From assembly GCA_030620095.1 (NCBI GenBank), contig JAUTXW010001351.1:2914001-2978000 (forward strand): 64,000 nucleotides of DNA, read 5' to 3'. The stretch is from Kuschelorhynchus macadamiae. Its lineage: Eukaryota > Arthropoda > Insecta > Coleoptera > Curculionidae. The notes beneath the pieces were generated by a model. That model had not been told where the DNA came from, did no database searches, and saw only the letters and a program-made list of their open reading frames with translations. Within the stretch, counting starts at the first letter, position 1. Each line of letters begins with the position of its first letter. This document shows positions 21,421 through 33,064 of this stretch, piece after piece. A program made the translations under genes and the position numbers.

Positions 21421-23864
21421 GGGGAAAAGAGTCGAATATTGATCAGCGGCTAATATCGATCATCTTAATTTTACACAGCTCTAGCTGCCTATCAAATTAA
21501 AGAATATGTAGTGCCATCTCTTGAGGCACACACAACTTACTAACGGCAACTTCGGGCAGTTTCATTGTAACATCCAGTGTGCGCATACACAAACAGTTTT
21601 TTCGCAGTATTTTTGTTATTGTCTGTGTTCGTCGGATAGGGTATGTACTTCTCAATATTAGAAAATCCGAAGCTACGTTAGTACTAATAGTTGCATGGCA
21701 GTCACAGATATTTTATACACTGAATGAATATTCAATTGTTCAATTGTTGATTTGTTGTTGTTCGAAATTGTAGATGTTAAAAAATGGCGTCCTTGTGGCG
21801 GGTAATATCGGCTAGCATGATCGATATTACCCGCAGGCTTCATTGCTCTTTATTCTTTGCCGATGCCCCAGAAAAAGTATTTTCGTAAGACAAATCACTC
21901 AGAGTGGTCAGAGGAAGGCATGAAGAGGGCTGTAAGGGCGGTTGAACAGCAGACACACTCCATTAGAAAGGCAGCAAAATTGAATGGAACACCATAATCT
22001 ACATTGTGAGACAGATTGAATAACAGGTATCCTACTAAGAAGTTAAAATTAGGAAGGACCCGTGTTAAATAAAGAGCAGGAGGCACAATTGGCGAATCAC
22101 ATTTTAAAATTGTCACACATGTTTTACGGGTTAACACCAAGTAAAATCAAGCAACTTGTTTTTGAATATGCGGTTGCAAATAAATTATCACATTGTTTTA
22201 ATCTTGAGAAGAAAACCTTCGGAAAAGACTGGTTGCGTGGATTTTTAGCACGATATCCACGAATTTCTTTAAGGCGTCCTGAAGCTACGAGTTTCAACCG
22301 GGTAATCGCATTTAATCGAAAAGATGTAGGTCTGTTTTACGAAATTTTAGAACTGGTCTTTGAAAAATATAAATTTCCTGCAAGACGCGTTTATAACGTG
22401 GATAAGACTGGAATCAGCGGAGTGCACAAACCCAATCGAATTTTGGCTGAAAAAGGCAGAAAACAGGTGGGTGCGATTACGAGTGGCGAAAGGGGTCAGA
22501 CAACGACTTTTGTGTGCTGTATGAGTACGGCAGGAGACTTTGTGCCTCCAATGTTTATTTTTAAACGCGAACGTATGAACAACGCCTTGGAGAAAACGGG
22601 CCCGTAGATGCTAGACAACCACGTCACACACTCCTCCTTAAAATCTTATAAGTTCTGTCGTGTTTCCCTACCCCCCCATACCTCTCACCGGCTCCAGCCT
22701 CAGGACGTGACGTTTTTCGGTTCACTAAAAGCAGCATATAGCAAAGAATGCGATCTTCATATGCATATAACAAAATTGAAGTGGCTAACATCGCAGAGCT
22801 CTTTGCTAAAGCGTATAATCGCATTACTTCCAAAGAAAAAGGCTTGAACGGATTCAAAAATACAGGTATCTTCCCACCAAACAGAAATGTATTTAGGGAG
22901 GATGAATTTACTGAAAGAGCAGTTGAAGCAAATTCCGATATCTAAGCACAAGCCAGCGAACAGGTAGAAACAATTTATTTAAATCCGAAACTTGGAACTA
23001 GTAGAGAGTTGGACCCGGATGTACCTATCAGAAGCCAAGATCAGGTAGTTATGGGTCAAGTTACACCATCACTAGAAGCCTCTAATAAGGAGCCACCTGC
23101 TCAACCAAAGAGAAAAAGGCGTCAACAAAGGTCATCTTCCAGCGATAGTTCTTCTTCAGCAATAACCGAAGTCTTTGATGACAACGCAACCGACGATGAA
23201 GACAAAACCATCCAATTAAAGAGCACATCATTTGAAGACTTTTATCCGACTCCCCAATTAACAGCAAACTCACGACCTAAGAGAAGAAAACAGAAGTCCC
23301 AAATACTAACGTCCACCCCGTTGCAGGTCTCTTTGGAAGAGAGGGAAGAAAAAAGAGATAAGAAGAGAGTGGACGAAACTACAAAAAAATGTTTCAAAGA
23401 GGATTTAAAGAGCAGCCGTTAAAATAAACAAGTCCAAGCGTAAAGATCAACATGGGCTGCTTACAAAAAAAGAGAACGAAATATGTTCAGTATGTGTAGA
23501 AACTGGGAAAGTTGAAATATGGTGGCGGTGTAGGTCATGTGGCACTTGGCTGCATGCTGCCTGTACTGAAGTGTCTCGGCCAGAAGATCTGAATTCGTAG
23601 ATTGCATGCGTTAGACCTTGGTCGATATTACCCTCCTATATGATCGATATTAGCCAGCCATATGTGGGTAATATCGGCCATAATCTAGTTTAATTTTTTA
23701 TATTTCACACATTTATATTATTAAAATAGAATTAATTTGTTTATGTTATCACGTTGTAAAATGAATAAAGCTTAAGTTCCATACAAGAATTAAACCTATT
23801 TTTTTGAAAGTATTGCTTTTGCTTGGCATATCTTTTAAGTGATCGATATTCGACCCCTTTCCCC
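21421..23864 (+). mobile_element. Pogo-type DNA transposon with TIRs and TA target duplication
   Basis: The left end GGGGAAAAGAGTCGAATATT and the right end, read on the other strand, GGGGAAAGGGGTCGAATATC form inverted repeats of about 25 bp. Each is directly flanked by TA (21,419-21,420 and 23,865-23,866), the target duplication of the Tc1/mariner/pogo superfamily. Subterminal copies of GGGTAATATCG and GATCGATATTA occur inside both ends (21,800-21,835 and 23,620-23,690) and could be transposase-binding sites. The interior encodes a broken pogo-type transposase in + orientation. Element length is 2,444 bp. Confidence 0.93.
21863..23600 (+). pseudogene. Pogo transposase with C-terminal PHD-like finger (inactivated)
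   Basis: Starts MPQKKYFRKTNHSEWSEEGM, followed by a psq-type helix-turn-helix (HSIRKAAKLNGTP). Stop codons lie at 21,995 and 22,007, with a frame change before 22,062. The open segment 22,062-22,604 has the CENP-B-type HTH (EYAVANKLSHCF...FGKDWLRGFLARYP) and the start of the DDE domain (YNVDKTGISGVHKP, first Asp). An internal deletion near 22,605 joins this to LDNHVTHSS and SLPPHTSHRLQPQDVTFFGSL, removing much of the catalytic core. A frameshift near 22,750 leads to IAELFAKAYNRITSKEKGLNGFKNTGIFPPN. The tail has acidic/Ser and Lys/Arg-rich stretches and ends ICSVC...WWRCRSCGTWLHAACTE, a Cys/His cluster like a PHD finger. Confidence 0.9.
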
Positions 23865-23866
23865 TA

Positions 23867-24405
23867 TATTTATTTTGAAATAGTGCATCACTTTTAACTA
23901 AATCGAAATCATAAATAACATATCTGATATTTCTGACTCTAAATTTTGTGTTACTTAATATTTTCTTTAATAAAGGGACGATGTCATTACCAGCTAAAAG
24001 CAAATATTGATTTTTTCACACTTTGCTAAGGTATGACTTCTTTGAACCTCCCGCGATTGGGCGGCTTGCATTCTTCAGTATGGTGAAATATAGTGTAAAG
24101 TGAATAATATTATTGTAAGAAATGACGAAGAGTAAGAGGAACGTTTTTGATTACTTAAGAAGGACGAACGATTAACGGAAATTAATAAAAAAACGTTGAA
24201 TTAACAAATATCTCAAACCGGATGGGAGTTTCAAGTTTTTTTTCATTGACTCAAAGGCACTTTTAGTTAGTATTAGACCTTGTAAACGAGGCTCTTAGAA
24301 AAATACCGAACAGGTCAGTGTGATAACCAATAACTTGAGGTAAATATTTCTTTGTTAAATGATACATTACTCAATTGAAATTAAAAAAAAAAGTTGTTTA
24401 AAAAA
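23867..24405. other. No gene seen
   Basis: AT-rich DNA between the pogo element and a MITE. A 60-codon minus-strand open frame overlapping the pogo right end has no motif. Confidence 0.5.
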
Positions 24406-24407
24406 TC

Positions 24408-24636
24408 CACTAAAAAGTGAAAAATAATATTTTACTCCATCTTGAAAACTTCATTCTGTAAAGTCGGCGCCAAACTTATTCTTAATTACTTAATTACAAA
24501 AATATAATTACGTATTGAGTGTTTCGATGTCTAATACCGCTTGTACCATGTCTTACTGTCTTTATTTGTTTGGCGCCGACTCCACAGAGTAAAATTTTCA
24601 AGATGGAATAAAATATTATTTTTCGATTTTTAGAGC
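24408..24636. mobile_element. MITE, family with AGTCGGCGCCAAAC in long TIRs, copy 1
   Basis: 24,408-24,478 and 24,567-24,636 are inverted copies of each other over about 65-70 bases (ATAATATTTTACTCCATCTTG, then AGTCGGCGCCAAAC). The unique centre is about 90 bp. No open frame. Related copies are at 38,816-38,960 and 39,119-39,300. Confidence 0.85.
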
Positions 24637-25242
24637 ATTTTAAGAATAAAAAATATAAGTTATAAAAATGTTTATTTCAACATTTTTAGTTTTATTATTT
24701 ATACTTTTATTGTAAAAGTCAGGTGTATCAAGTCGCCAAATGCACTAGGTCCACTGCATATTAAATGTCTTATTTAAACAATGGTAACATACATACTTTT
24801 TCCTGATAGAATGGGGAACATATATATTGTTCAATGTCGGGTCGCGTAAACAGTTCAAAATGGCGCCATTTCACTATTTATAACATTCTTTCAGTATGCT
24901 GCCACTTCGGCAATATCCAGAATATTTTGTTTTTAAAAAGTCATCCAAATTGATCAAACCTTCGCGGAGTTATCGATGTAGATACATAAAAAAAATCGAA
25001 TGGGTGTTAAAAATGAATATAGTCTATCAGCAACACAAAGTTTAAATTGACATAAAATCGCGACGGCCGTGTGACCACGGCAGTGACACTGTTTCACGAT
25101 GCTGTTGGAACGTAAACGCACACCACGACACCGCTGGAGATGGAAATTCAAGTACACACACTACAAATGTAAATACAAGTACACATAAGCCATTAGATCA
25201 GTGCAGTATGACCGGCGATTACCGCCAGACACAAACGCCGAA

Positions 25243-25543
25243 CGATTTTGGTATATGAATTCCGAAACAAACTTATTAAACAAGTAAAACAAATAAAGAG
25301 TGGACCAATAAATCTCGCTCAGGGGGGGGGCGAATTACGAATTTCAAGTGCAATGTTTGTTTTATACGTAACATTGTAGCCACTGGGTATGCTCAGGGGG
25401 GCGATGCGCCTTTCGTCCCGTCCCGTCTAAATCTGCCACAGGCCAAAAAGTATGGTTTCGTTAGAGCGTGAGTCTGCCGGTAACAAAACCGTACCTTAAG
25501 GCCTCAGTTTTGTTCCGCAATTTTGAATTCATATACCAAAATC
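25243..25543. mobile_element. Short inverted-repeat element (TIR GATTTTGGTATATGAATTC)
   Basis: GATTTTGGTATATGAATTC followed by a gapped match CGAAACAAAC at 25,243-25,272 is found inverted at 25,507-25,543. The 230-bp interior is unusually G-rich in two spots (runs of G at 25,322 and 25,395) and has no coding capacity. Probably a non-autonomous DNA transposon; target duplication not identified. Confidence 0.6.
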
Positions 25544-25672
25544 TTAAGTAGCGTCTACGGGCTAGGTATCATTCTTGTATTTTTGGCCCCAATCTAATAT
25601 TACAAAGACGATTACATACAAATTATTGTCTTAATAGACACGCTTTTTTACATCTGCAAAAAAAGGCCTAAT

Positions 25673-25725
25673 TAGGGCTAACCAAAACGCAGTCCGATAT
25701 TTAAAATAAAACTACATACAAAATT
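25673..25725. repeat. Dispersed repeat fragment (partner at 31,905-31,955)
   Basis: GGGCTAACCAAAACGCAGTCC followed by a diverged AT-rich tail ending ACATACAA is repeated in the same orientation near 31,905 with few changes. The source element is unknown. Confidence 0.6.
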
Positions 25726-25777
25726 ATAGATCTTGATAAAAAAAAACTAAAAAAAAGTCATCGCCTATCGTGAATGG

Positions 25778-25852
25778 TACACAGGACCTTTGCAATGCTA
25801 ATCCAGCATCCTACCACTGAGCGAGCAGACCTCATATTTTATCGAACTAGTT
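25778..25852 (-). other. tRNA-like sequence, possible SINE head or tRNA pseudogene
   Basis: The minus strand reads GCTCGCTCAGTGGTAGGATGC, a good internal A box, followed by a possible anticodon arm TGC-TGGATTA-GCA. The expected B box (GGTTCGANTCC) is replaced by GTGTACCATTCAC, so it is not a functional tRNA. It could be a tRNA-derived SINE start or a decayed tRNA copy. Confidence 0.35.
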
Positions 25853-26089
25853 TTTACTCCTATATTTTCAATAAGTCACCAATTTAAGCAAATCGCGCAA
25901 GCAGCGCAACTCTCTGTATATCTTTCAGGGCAGGTGAGCGATAGTGGGACGGGCTAAAGATCCAAAAATAGAAAAAGATACTTGGCCCATAGGTGCTATT
26001 AAAATCTTACCAGTTCGTGCCTCTGTTACACTTTATGTTTGTGCAAATTTGGTTTCAGTTGGATAAGTAGCTCTTTAGTTGTAGCTAGG

Positions 26090-26225
26090 CTACGGGCAGT
26101 CTGATAAATAGACCGACGGAATAGAAAAAATGGTTTTGGAATCTAGGGACACTCAAGCGTAAACATAAAAAATACGGGATGGCATTTTTATCGTGAAATT
26201 TACGAGAGAAGTAAAAATGGTTGCA
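26090..26225 (+). repeat. GCCATTTTG repeat family, terminal fragment
   Basis: Contains GACCGACGGAATAG, GGAATCTAGGGACACT and the terminal ACGAGAGAAGTAAAAATGG block, all shared with the large arrays at 35.3-43.1 kb. Only the terminal block is present here. Confidence 0.65.
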
Positions 26226-27170
26226 TTCCAACTAAGATCACTCACAACAATGTAAAACCTACCGATTACCTCATTTGCATTAAACAACCCCGATATGGCA
26301 ACGCGTCCCATTCTTAACTAATAAACCATTCACAATACTTAACCCCGCTCTTATCCCCTAATCGTAATCAATATGGCTTCCGTTGGTCGGCCTTCGGGAA
26401 CAGTCGGACGCTATCGGAATAGCAAACGCTTTATCGTGGGATCAGGGAATCGGGATCGGAATGGCGTGAGAGGAGTTGAGAGTTACGGCTGGTTATACGG
26501 GAGGGCAGAAGGTTACTAGTCAATTACACTAAGTTATGCATATTTTTATTTAAAATTGAGATGATACTAATAATGTTATAGTTTACATTTGAGGTAAACA
26601 CGTGATTTTGTGTTGTGTTGTCATGATTTAAAATGCTTTTTAGAACAATACATAGACAATAATTCTTTTTTTTAGTAGAGTTTAAGAAATAATTACTTTC
26701 AATGTTTGAGAAGATGAATGTTTTTTTTATCAAGTGGAGTACATATTGTGTTGTATAAAACTCAGAATTGGCAACTAATCACTAAAAACCTATTTTTTTT
26801 AAAACAAAACGTAGAATTTTTGAATCTGTTAAATATTGGGATTTTTTAAGTTCTAGCATTAGATCCGATCCTTAACTATAAAAGAAGAAGGTTTATAGTA
26901 TTGAAAAAATTGGGAACCAGAAGCTGATCAACTTAATGGGAGTTATTTTTATGTTTTAGTGAGTAAATATTCTGCAATAATAATTAATCAACAACTAAAT
27001 TCTCTTGCCAGAATATCCAGGGACGCATTACTCATTAGGCATGTGAGGCCCTTCGAAAAGACGGCCCGCCCGCGCCGGCTCCCCCGCTGCTTCAAAAATT
27101 GTTGTTCGTCATTTCTTACAAGCTTAGGGCCCGTAAAATATGTTCGGATGAGCAATGATTGAACTGGGCA
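26226..27170. other. No gene seen
   Basis: Includes a short GC-richer patch at 26,380-26,510 and another at 27,045-27,090 (GGCCCGCCCGCGCCGGC), without a recognisable gene. The latter, with GGGCCC blocks at 27,127 and 27,340, may be debris of a hAT-type element. Confidence 0.4.
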
Positions 27171-27172
27171 TT

Positions 27173-27290
27173 GGCGTATTTAAGGGGTGGTTTGGGAGTT
27201 AAAACTCCGCAAAGCCACTTTCATTTAAAGTATAATTATAAAAATAGTATAAAGTAGCAATATCTATATACGCCCCTTAAACTGGCTGCA
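27173..27290 (-). mobile_element. Short non-autonomous element, partial copy (same family as 7,505)
   Basis: GGCGTATTTAAGGGGTGGTTTGGGAG with TTAAAACTCC and a later CTATATACGCC match one end and part of the interior of the elements at 7,505-7,753 and 49,391-49,679. The middle is deleted. Confidence 0.6.
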
Positions 27291-27881
27291 ATGCTTCTAG
27301 GTGATAGGGGCCCGTAACCTCAAGGGAGCATAGGGCCCCAAAAGTTTTAGATGCAATACTGAGAACATCATTAGCTGGTATTATATTACAAACACACACT
27401 CTAACCGCCATTGTGTATATTTATTGTCCAATTTTATTGTGTGTGTTGATTAGATGTTGTTTGTACACGGAAACACGGACAAGATTGCAAGGTTACTTCG
27501 CGGGTCCACCATACGTACATCGCCAAAGGATTTCAAACGGAAGGTGTATATGCAATATATTGGATAAACTGGACGATCCATATCGACTAGGCTTAAGAAA
27601 CATGAACGGTGTATGGGAAAGAAACAAATTGTGCAATCTGCTGCATCTGAACACCAACATTCCACTGGATATGTTAAAAATGTAAAAGAAACCAAAGTTG
27701 TTACATCGGTCTCGTAATTCTATAATCGAAAAATTAGAAATTTATAAGCATCCTAATAATGTTAATAGAAATACAGGTTTAAATCTACATCATACGTGGA
27801 AACGGATCAGTATATAGGTCGACTAAAAATATATGTCTCTCCAAGTTCATTCGGTGTTCTGATCTCATGACGTAAAGATCC

Positions 27882-27918
27882 CTGAAGATGCCTCGTGCTA
27901 TTGAAGGCTAAATGTCGG
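27882..27918 (+). ncRNA. Degenerate hammerhead-like motif, PLE relic
   Basis: CTGAAGA, TGCCT and AGGC able to pair, then TAAA and TGTC. The CUGANGA box is intact but the GAAA box is TAAA and the CGTC is TGTC, so it is likely inactive. Confidence 0.45.
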
Positions 27919-28325
27919 AAAGTTATTCCATTTTGAGACGATCTAAACCCAAGAACTAAGAATCCTTAATAGACTACAGCCGTGATACTTTCGTTTTATG
28001 TTAGCTAAGTTATATGGGGAGGAAAGGAAAATGCCAAAACTTTTGGCGATCTCAGAAGCAACAAGAAGAAGTTACCTTGCCAAATAGCCTTTCTCCTTAA
28101 GTGCCGAGATGAAGTCGTATCAACGTCACAAACTAACCGGTATGGGATGAGTGAGAGAAAAGAAAAACTACTCGTCGTGGTTTAGACATAAACGCTTGTT
28201 ATTAAATATTCATTAAAAATGTATAAGCATCCTAACAACTTTAATAGAGATGCGAGCTTCAGTCTACATCATGCGTGGAAACCCATCGTTATATCGAGGC
28301 AAGATTCGGTGAACACTGAAGATCC

Positions 28326-28360
28326 CTGAAGATGCCTCGTGCAATGGAAGGCAAAACGTC
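28326..28360 (+). ncRNA. Degenerate hammerhead-like motif, second PLE 3' end
   Basis: CTGAAGA, TGCC, loop, AGGC, AAAA, CGTC. The CUGANGA box and cleavage triplet are kept; the G of GAAA is A. Lies about 440 bp downstream of the copy at 27,882, framing the deleted PLE body. Confidence 0.5.
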
Positions 28361-28400
28361 GGAATGTGATTCCATTCTGACACGGTCTAATCCCAAAAAT

Positions 28401-29755
28401 CATGATTTCATAATTTCAGTGGATCTCTTGGAATTTCGCATCTATTACTTTATCCCTGAGCCCAGAGCTTTTTCTTTACTGTCGGTGTTTTTTTAAAATT
28501 AGCAGGCTTCTGGAATAAACCCCACAGTTAGCTTTTTTTTTTGGTTTTGGTCCATCTGCAAAAATATATATTGTTCCATCAGCAGGTTTAATTTTCATCA
28601 GTATCGTACATTGTGTATGAAGACTGTCAAAAACAAGCTAGGAATGATATCGCTGGTCGCGGTATCTGCATCTACAAGGCATAAAATTACCTACTTCAAC
28701 TATACCTGCGGTGACCATATGTACTTGTTTTAGTAGGACACTGTCTTCTAGTGGCCTTCCTTAGAAAGTTTACGAAGTATGTCTAAATATACTTCTTTTT
28801 GCCATACAGAAATAAAAATGAACAAAATCCGAAGTAAACACAAAACAACCAAAAGGATATAAAAAACATCTAAAAAAATACTCTTTTTTCCTTTAAGAAT
28901 AGCTGCCTTTCAGTCTGGTTGTCAACCAATTATCTTTTATTGTAAAATGAAAGTATATGTCGTGTGAAGGCGCACACACATGAAATTATGTTTTTTTATA
29001 AAACAAGTTTTCAATATTTTAATAAATATTTTCACGCCACAAAATCCGGCAGCATAGTGCTTGTGACGTCAGAAGTCCTAATGCTTTGGTCACAGAGAAA
29101 ATGAAAAACGACCATCTCCCGATATTCGATATGTCGCAAAGTCAACCGTTAGTCTTACCCTCAATTTAAAGTTACCCAGTTTTTCTTAAAATTGTTTCTA
29201 TTAAAAAAAAACTTTTCAGATAGCAATACTTGGTTTTACTGTTGTGAGAGTCATTTTAACGTGAGTTCCAGAACATTCCTATTTTTATATAGGAATAAAT
29301 TAGGTTATTAAATTATTAAAATTGTTTAATTTTCTTGTTTAAAGTATTTTTATTTTATAAAGATATATAATACGCAGGGATACAAAAATCAAAATTGAAA
29401 ATTGTTTTATAGCCTTGTTTAAAAAAGTTGCAGTTTGCAATTGGGTATTCAACCTTAGTTCAATAAAATGGTTTTGTTACTTGTACTGTTGAGTTTACAG
29501 AATATTAATTAAATCTATCCAAAGAAAACATCGGATAAAGTTGTCTTGTAATGGCAAATTGAATTTAAACTTTGCAGCCTATTTTCCTTTAAATTCAATA
29601 CGTGTGACGTCAGAAGTCATTCGTGTTTTAGTTAATTCGATGTTATATAGTTTCGAACAATGGCAATAAATGGCAACTCATGTCAAAAATGACTGTTTGA
29701 AATAAATCAAAACTTCAAATTTTTGTGCGAATTTGGACCAGTAGTATAGAATATT
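28401..29755. other. No gene seen
   Basis: AT-rich DNA. The 14-mer TGACGTCAGAAGTC, with a CRE-like palindrome, occurs at about 29,064 and 29,604, but nothing else ties the two places together. Confidence 0.45.
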
Positions 29756-29763
29756 TTGAGTAA

Positions 29764-29975
29764 AATGGCTTCATCTAGTCAAACCAGTACGGGTTTTGTA
29801 AAAGCATATTCTAATAATTTACACAAAATAGACATGCTTATGGTGTATGATTTTTTTAAAGCTAAGCGAGCGCTTTATTACTGTAGAAGTCCGTGGAATA
29901 AAAGCATCACAGCATTCACAGCGTATAAATCGCAATAAAAATTACATACAGTGTTTACCACGGGTCTTGTTGTGA
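29764..29975 (+). pseudogene. Fragment resembling N-terminus of SWIM/YqaJ-type element proteins
   Basis: The ATG at 29,764 opens MASSSQTSTGFVKAYSNNLHKIDMLMVYDFF. After a one-base frame change near 29,862 the next frame gives SERFITVEVRGIKASQHSQR, then a stop at about 29,972. This pattern (FV..Y...L.KID..M..DFF.....F...EVRG.K) is what I recall from the start of uncharacterised insect proteins carrying SWIM zinc fingers and YqaJ-like nuclease domains, usually thought to be element-borne. None of the downstream domains is present. The assignment is from memory of the pattern, so treat it as tentative. Confidence 0.35.
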
Positions 29976-30189
29976 GTGTTTATAGTACAGATTTAAAAAA
30001 TAAAATTTGCGGATGAAACACTTTTGACCCAGAAAAAAAATAAATACTGACCAAATTTCCTACAATTTTCAAAACACTGCGGTGCAAAAACTCCTTAATA
30101 TGGTATTAGAAATAAAAGGACACTTACAATGTTGCCAAATTGCCTTATATTTGTTGATTTATAATGTAAATATTTTAAACTTAACTCTA

Positions 30190-30400
30190 CGTTGCCTGTG
30201 CTTGAGCTGTACCGTGTTTTATATTATGGCTTTAATGAAGATGGCTTCGGCACCTAGCCTGGTGCTAACCCGGCACCGATTTACCGACTGTATCAACGGT
30301 TGCCTGTTTCGCTGGCAGCTTTTCTACTGTACGGGCTTTTATGTTATAACTTTAGTGATGATGTCTGGGGGGCGCCTACCCTGGTGCTAACCCTTTCCTG
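30190..30400. repeat. Two-copy tandem repeat, period about 125 bp
   Basis: GGCTTTAATGAAGATGGCTTCGG...CCTGGTGCTAACCC (30,226-30,272) recurs as ...AACTTTAGTGATGATGTCTGG...CCTGGTGCTAACCC (30,348-30,392). Diverged duplicate, no function apparent. Confidence 0.6.
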
Positions 30401-33060
30401 TTTCACCTTGTGCTCCAAATGGCAACGTTTCAACTATGCAACAAAATATTAACAACCCTAATAAAGAGTAATGAATTCTTCGCTGATAAAATGAAATTAT
30501 ATTTGGCAACATTGCTTCTTGAATGTGAGGAAATGGCCGATTAATCATGAAATGTCTGTTTAAGAATTTTTTAGTTGAATAACATCAACATTTTTTGTTG
30601 TTACACTTCTAACATTAATTCGTTAAAAACTTTAATTGAAAAAGAGTATAATTATTTATTTTGCGTGCAATTTTAACAAAATTAAAGTAAAAGTAGACGT
30701 TTATAACTATACAGTGCCCTACAAAGTTATAGCGCGTTTTTTCACAAAAAAGTGGTTCATGCGCAAATGTTTGTGTTGAAATGTGTTTATTTCGCGATAA
30801 GCTCTACAGTGAGTCCAAAAAAGTGAGAAAATTAAAAATACCTAATCTCTACAAGAGCCGTTATCACAACTAAAATAATAAGGTAAGTTGCAGTAGTGAC
30901 AAATATTTTTCTTAAGATATAGTTTTCTCACAATTTCACTTCCTGTTTAACAGTCTTTATAAACATATTTTTTTTGTTCTGAAAGGGAAAGTTATGGAGA
31001 TAATACAATAAGCTCATATCTAATAGTTTATTTTTGATTTAATGGTAGTTTACTTCTGGGTTAGCGAAGCCAGAAATATAAATTATCAGGACAGCTCATA
31101 GGATCATGATGAGGTTAGTATGGATACTAATTTAAATCAGTTCTGATTGAGCGGCTATTCGATACTTACAACAAGTAAATTAGATACATAAAGAACACAA
31201 CAAATAGTGATAGGTGTTTACAGAATGAATAGGTAATATGTATATATACATATATATTCAATATTTCCTACAAAAAAAAACCTAAAAAATTACTAAAATC
31301 ATTTAGCCCAAAAAATTGATATTTTCATTCCAAGCCTTTAGTGACTGTTGAATAAATCAGATTTGTTGAAAAATACAATCAACCGATTTCCGCTTCAGCA
31401 CAGTATCAGACCCAAACAATGGAGAGTAACACGTTAGACCATAAAACTTATTTTTGCACATGAAAATTGTTTCTAGAGATATACAATTCTTATTGTTTTG
31501 GTTTTAAAAGCTACTTAGGTTATTTAAATGTTTTGGCCGAGCAGAGTATTAGATGAAATAAAGTTAGGCTTCAATGTTTTTTATGTGCCAATTAGCTCCT
31601 AACCTAACTATTATAAGATTTGAAGAATTAAGATTTTCATTATTGTTTCTCTACTTACGAAAACTCAAACGCACTTGCCACGGGGCTGCCAGATGAATAT
31701 AATAAAATATGGTATCTGGGACTTCTGGCTAACGTTTTGTTTATACTATATTGGAAAAAAATGCCTGGCCCTGAATCACCTACCTCATAAAATTCACGAT
31801 CTGTTAAATCTAGGAAGGGCTCCGCAATGTTACCTTTTTTTTTTTTTTGATAGTTAGATACACTCCTTTGTCTCAAACCAAAAAAAAAACATTCTAACCT
31901 GAGCTAGCCAAAAACGCAGTCCGGTATTAAAAATAATTACATACAAGCTTGTTGGTTTTTTATGGTTTGATGTAAAAAAGTGGCACCATTTCCGAACTTC
32001 TTTTAAATTTAGCCGCTGGTTAAAAATTAGCGATTAAAATCAAAATGAAACGTCAATTCTGGTTCATTTAGACGACGTTTGGAGAGTGGGCGACCAAAAA
32101 TGGTAAAAAAATAGTACATATAGGAAAAAAACGGCAGAAAAACGGAAAAAGGTATTAGCTAAAATTTTGCGTTTATAGAGGGAAACAAATGGTACAAATA
32201 CCATTACAATGGTATCTCTGGTAGCCCTGACTTGCGATGAAACGTAATCTCTTTCTTTATATTACTTTTTGTTCGGGAACAACCACACGCCACTTAACTG
32301 TCAGTTTTTAATTCTAGGGACTACACACATCACCAAGAAAGTATTTGTGGAGTTATATGATAAAAAAAAACAACTTATCAATCACTTCTCATACGAAATA
32401 CTATTAAAAAACTGATACAATTCAAATTTAGATTGAAGACGGAGACGCCGACGGTTGGACAACACATGTCAACAAACGAAAAGTAAACACTAAAAAGTAA
32501 GATCCTAAAAATTACGTAGTTCTGTCAAAAGCCGTCTAGTATAAAATAATGCATGGCGCTCCTTCCAGTGATTTTTTCTTAGGGCTTGGTTCAAGTCAAC
32601 CTTAAAATATTTTTTGATTGACGTGAGTGTTCCAAGCCAGCTTCAAGCTCAGTATTGGTAGGATTATTCACTCGTTCTTAAGCAGCTTTGATAGGCGGCT
32701 TAGTTTGAAGCGCGCTTGAAAACGTTGATATAATTATACTTCTGCAAACTTTGGTTTCCTTGCATTTAATTTTTTAGGAGCAAGAAGCATAAATGTTAAC
32801 TATTTACTTCTAAAGTGTTTTAATTTTGTTTGGGAAACTGTGCAAAATGTTCCGCGAGAAAGATCCCACCGAATTGTTTTTTTTTCCTTATTCTTGAAGT
32901 TTATGAAGCGGTTTCCAGATATTAGGGAACACACAATGGAACTCTTTAATCTTTTAGTTTTTAAATGTTACGTTGGTTTTGCAGGTCGGATATTATCTTA
33001 TCCTTTAAAATAACAGACTTTTTCTTGTATGAAATAAAGAGTTAAATAAAGTTTTCAACA
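30401..33060. other. No gene seen; one dispersed repeat fragment
   Basis: AT-rich DNA. 31,905-31,955 is the partner of the dispersed repeat at 25,673. Open frames at 31,655-31,876 on both strands show no motif. Confidence 0.45.
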
Positions 33061-33064
33061 GCAG

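Larger units (their letters stand above)
27540..28400 (+). pseudogene. Tandem Penelope-like element relics (same family as 340-1,995)
   Basis: 27,560-27,690 encodes KLDDPYRLGLRNMNGVWE and further C-terminal PLE sequence matching 720-860 of the first relic. 27,710-27,830 matches its YKHPN...LHHTWK tail, and 27,870-27,960 its 3' end with the hammerhead-like motif. Sequence from the 5' part of the element follows at 27,995-28,180 (MPKLLAIS-type frame, matching 1,850-1,990). After a large deletion a second 3' end appears at 28,205-28,400. Order: 3' end, 5' part, 3' end, as in the tandem arrangement common for PLEs. No intact frame remains. Confidence 0.75.

Noticed and set aside
25778..25852. Functional tRNA on the minus strand
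   Set aside because: The A box is good but the B box and T arm are absent; kept only as a tRNA-like sequence.
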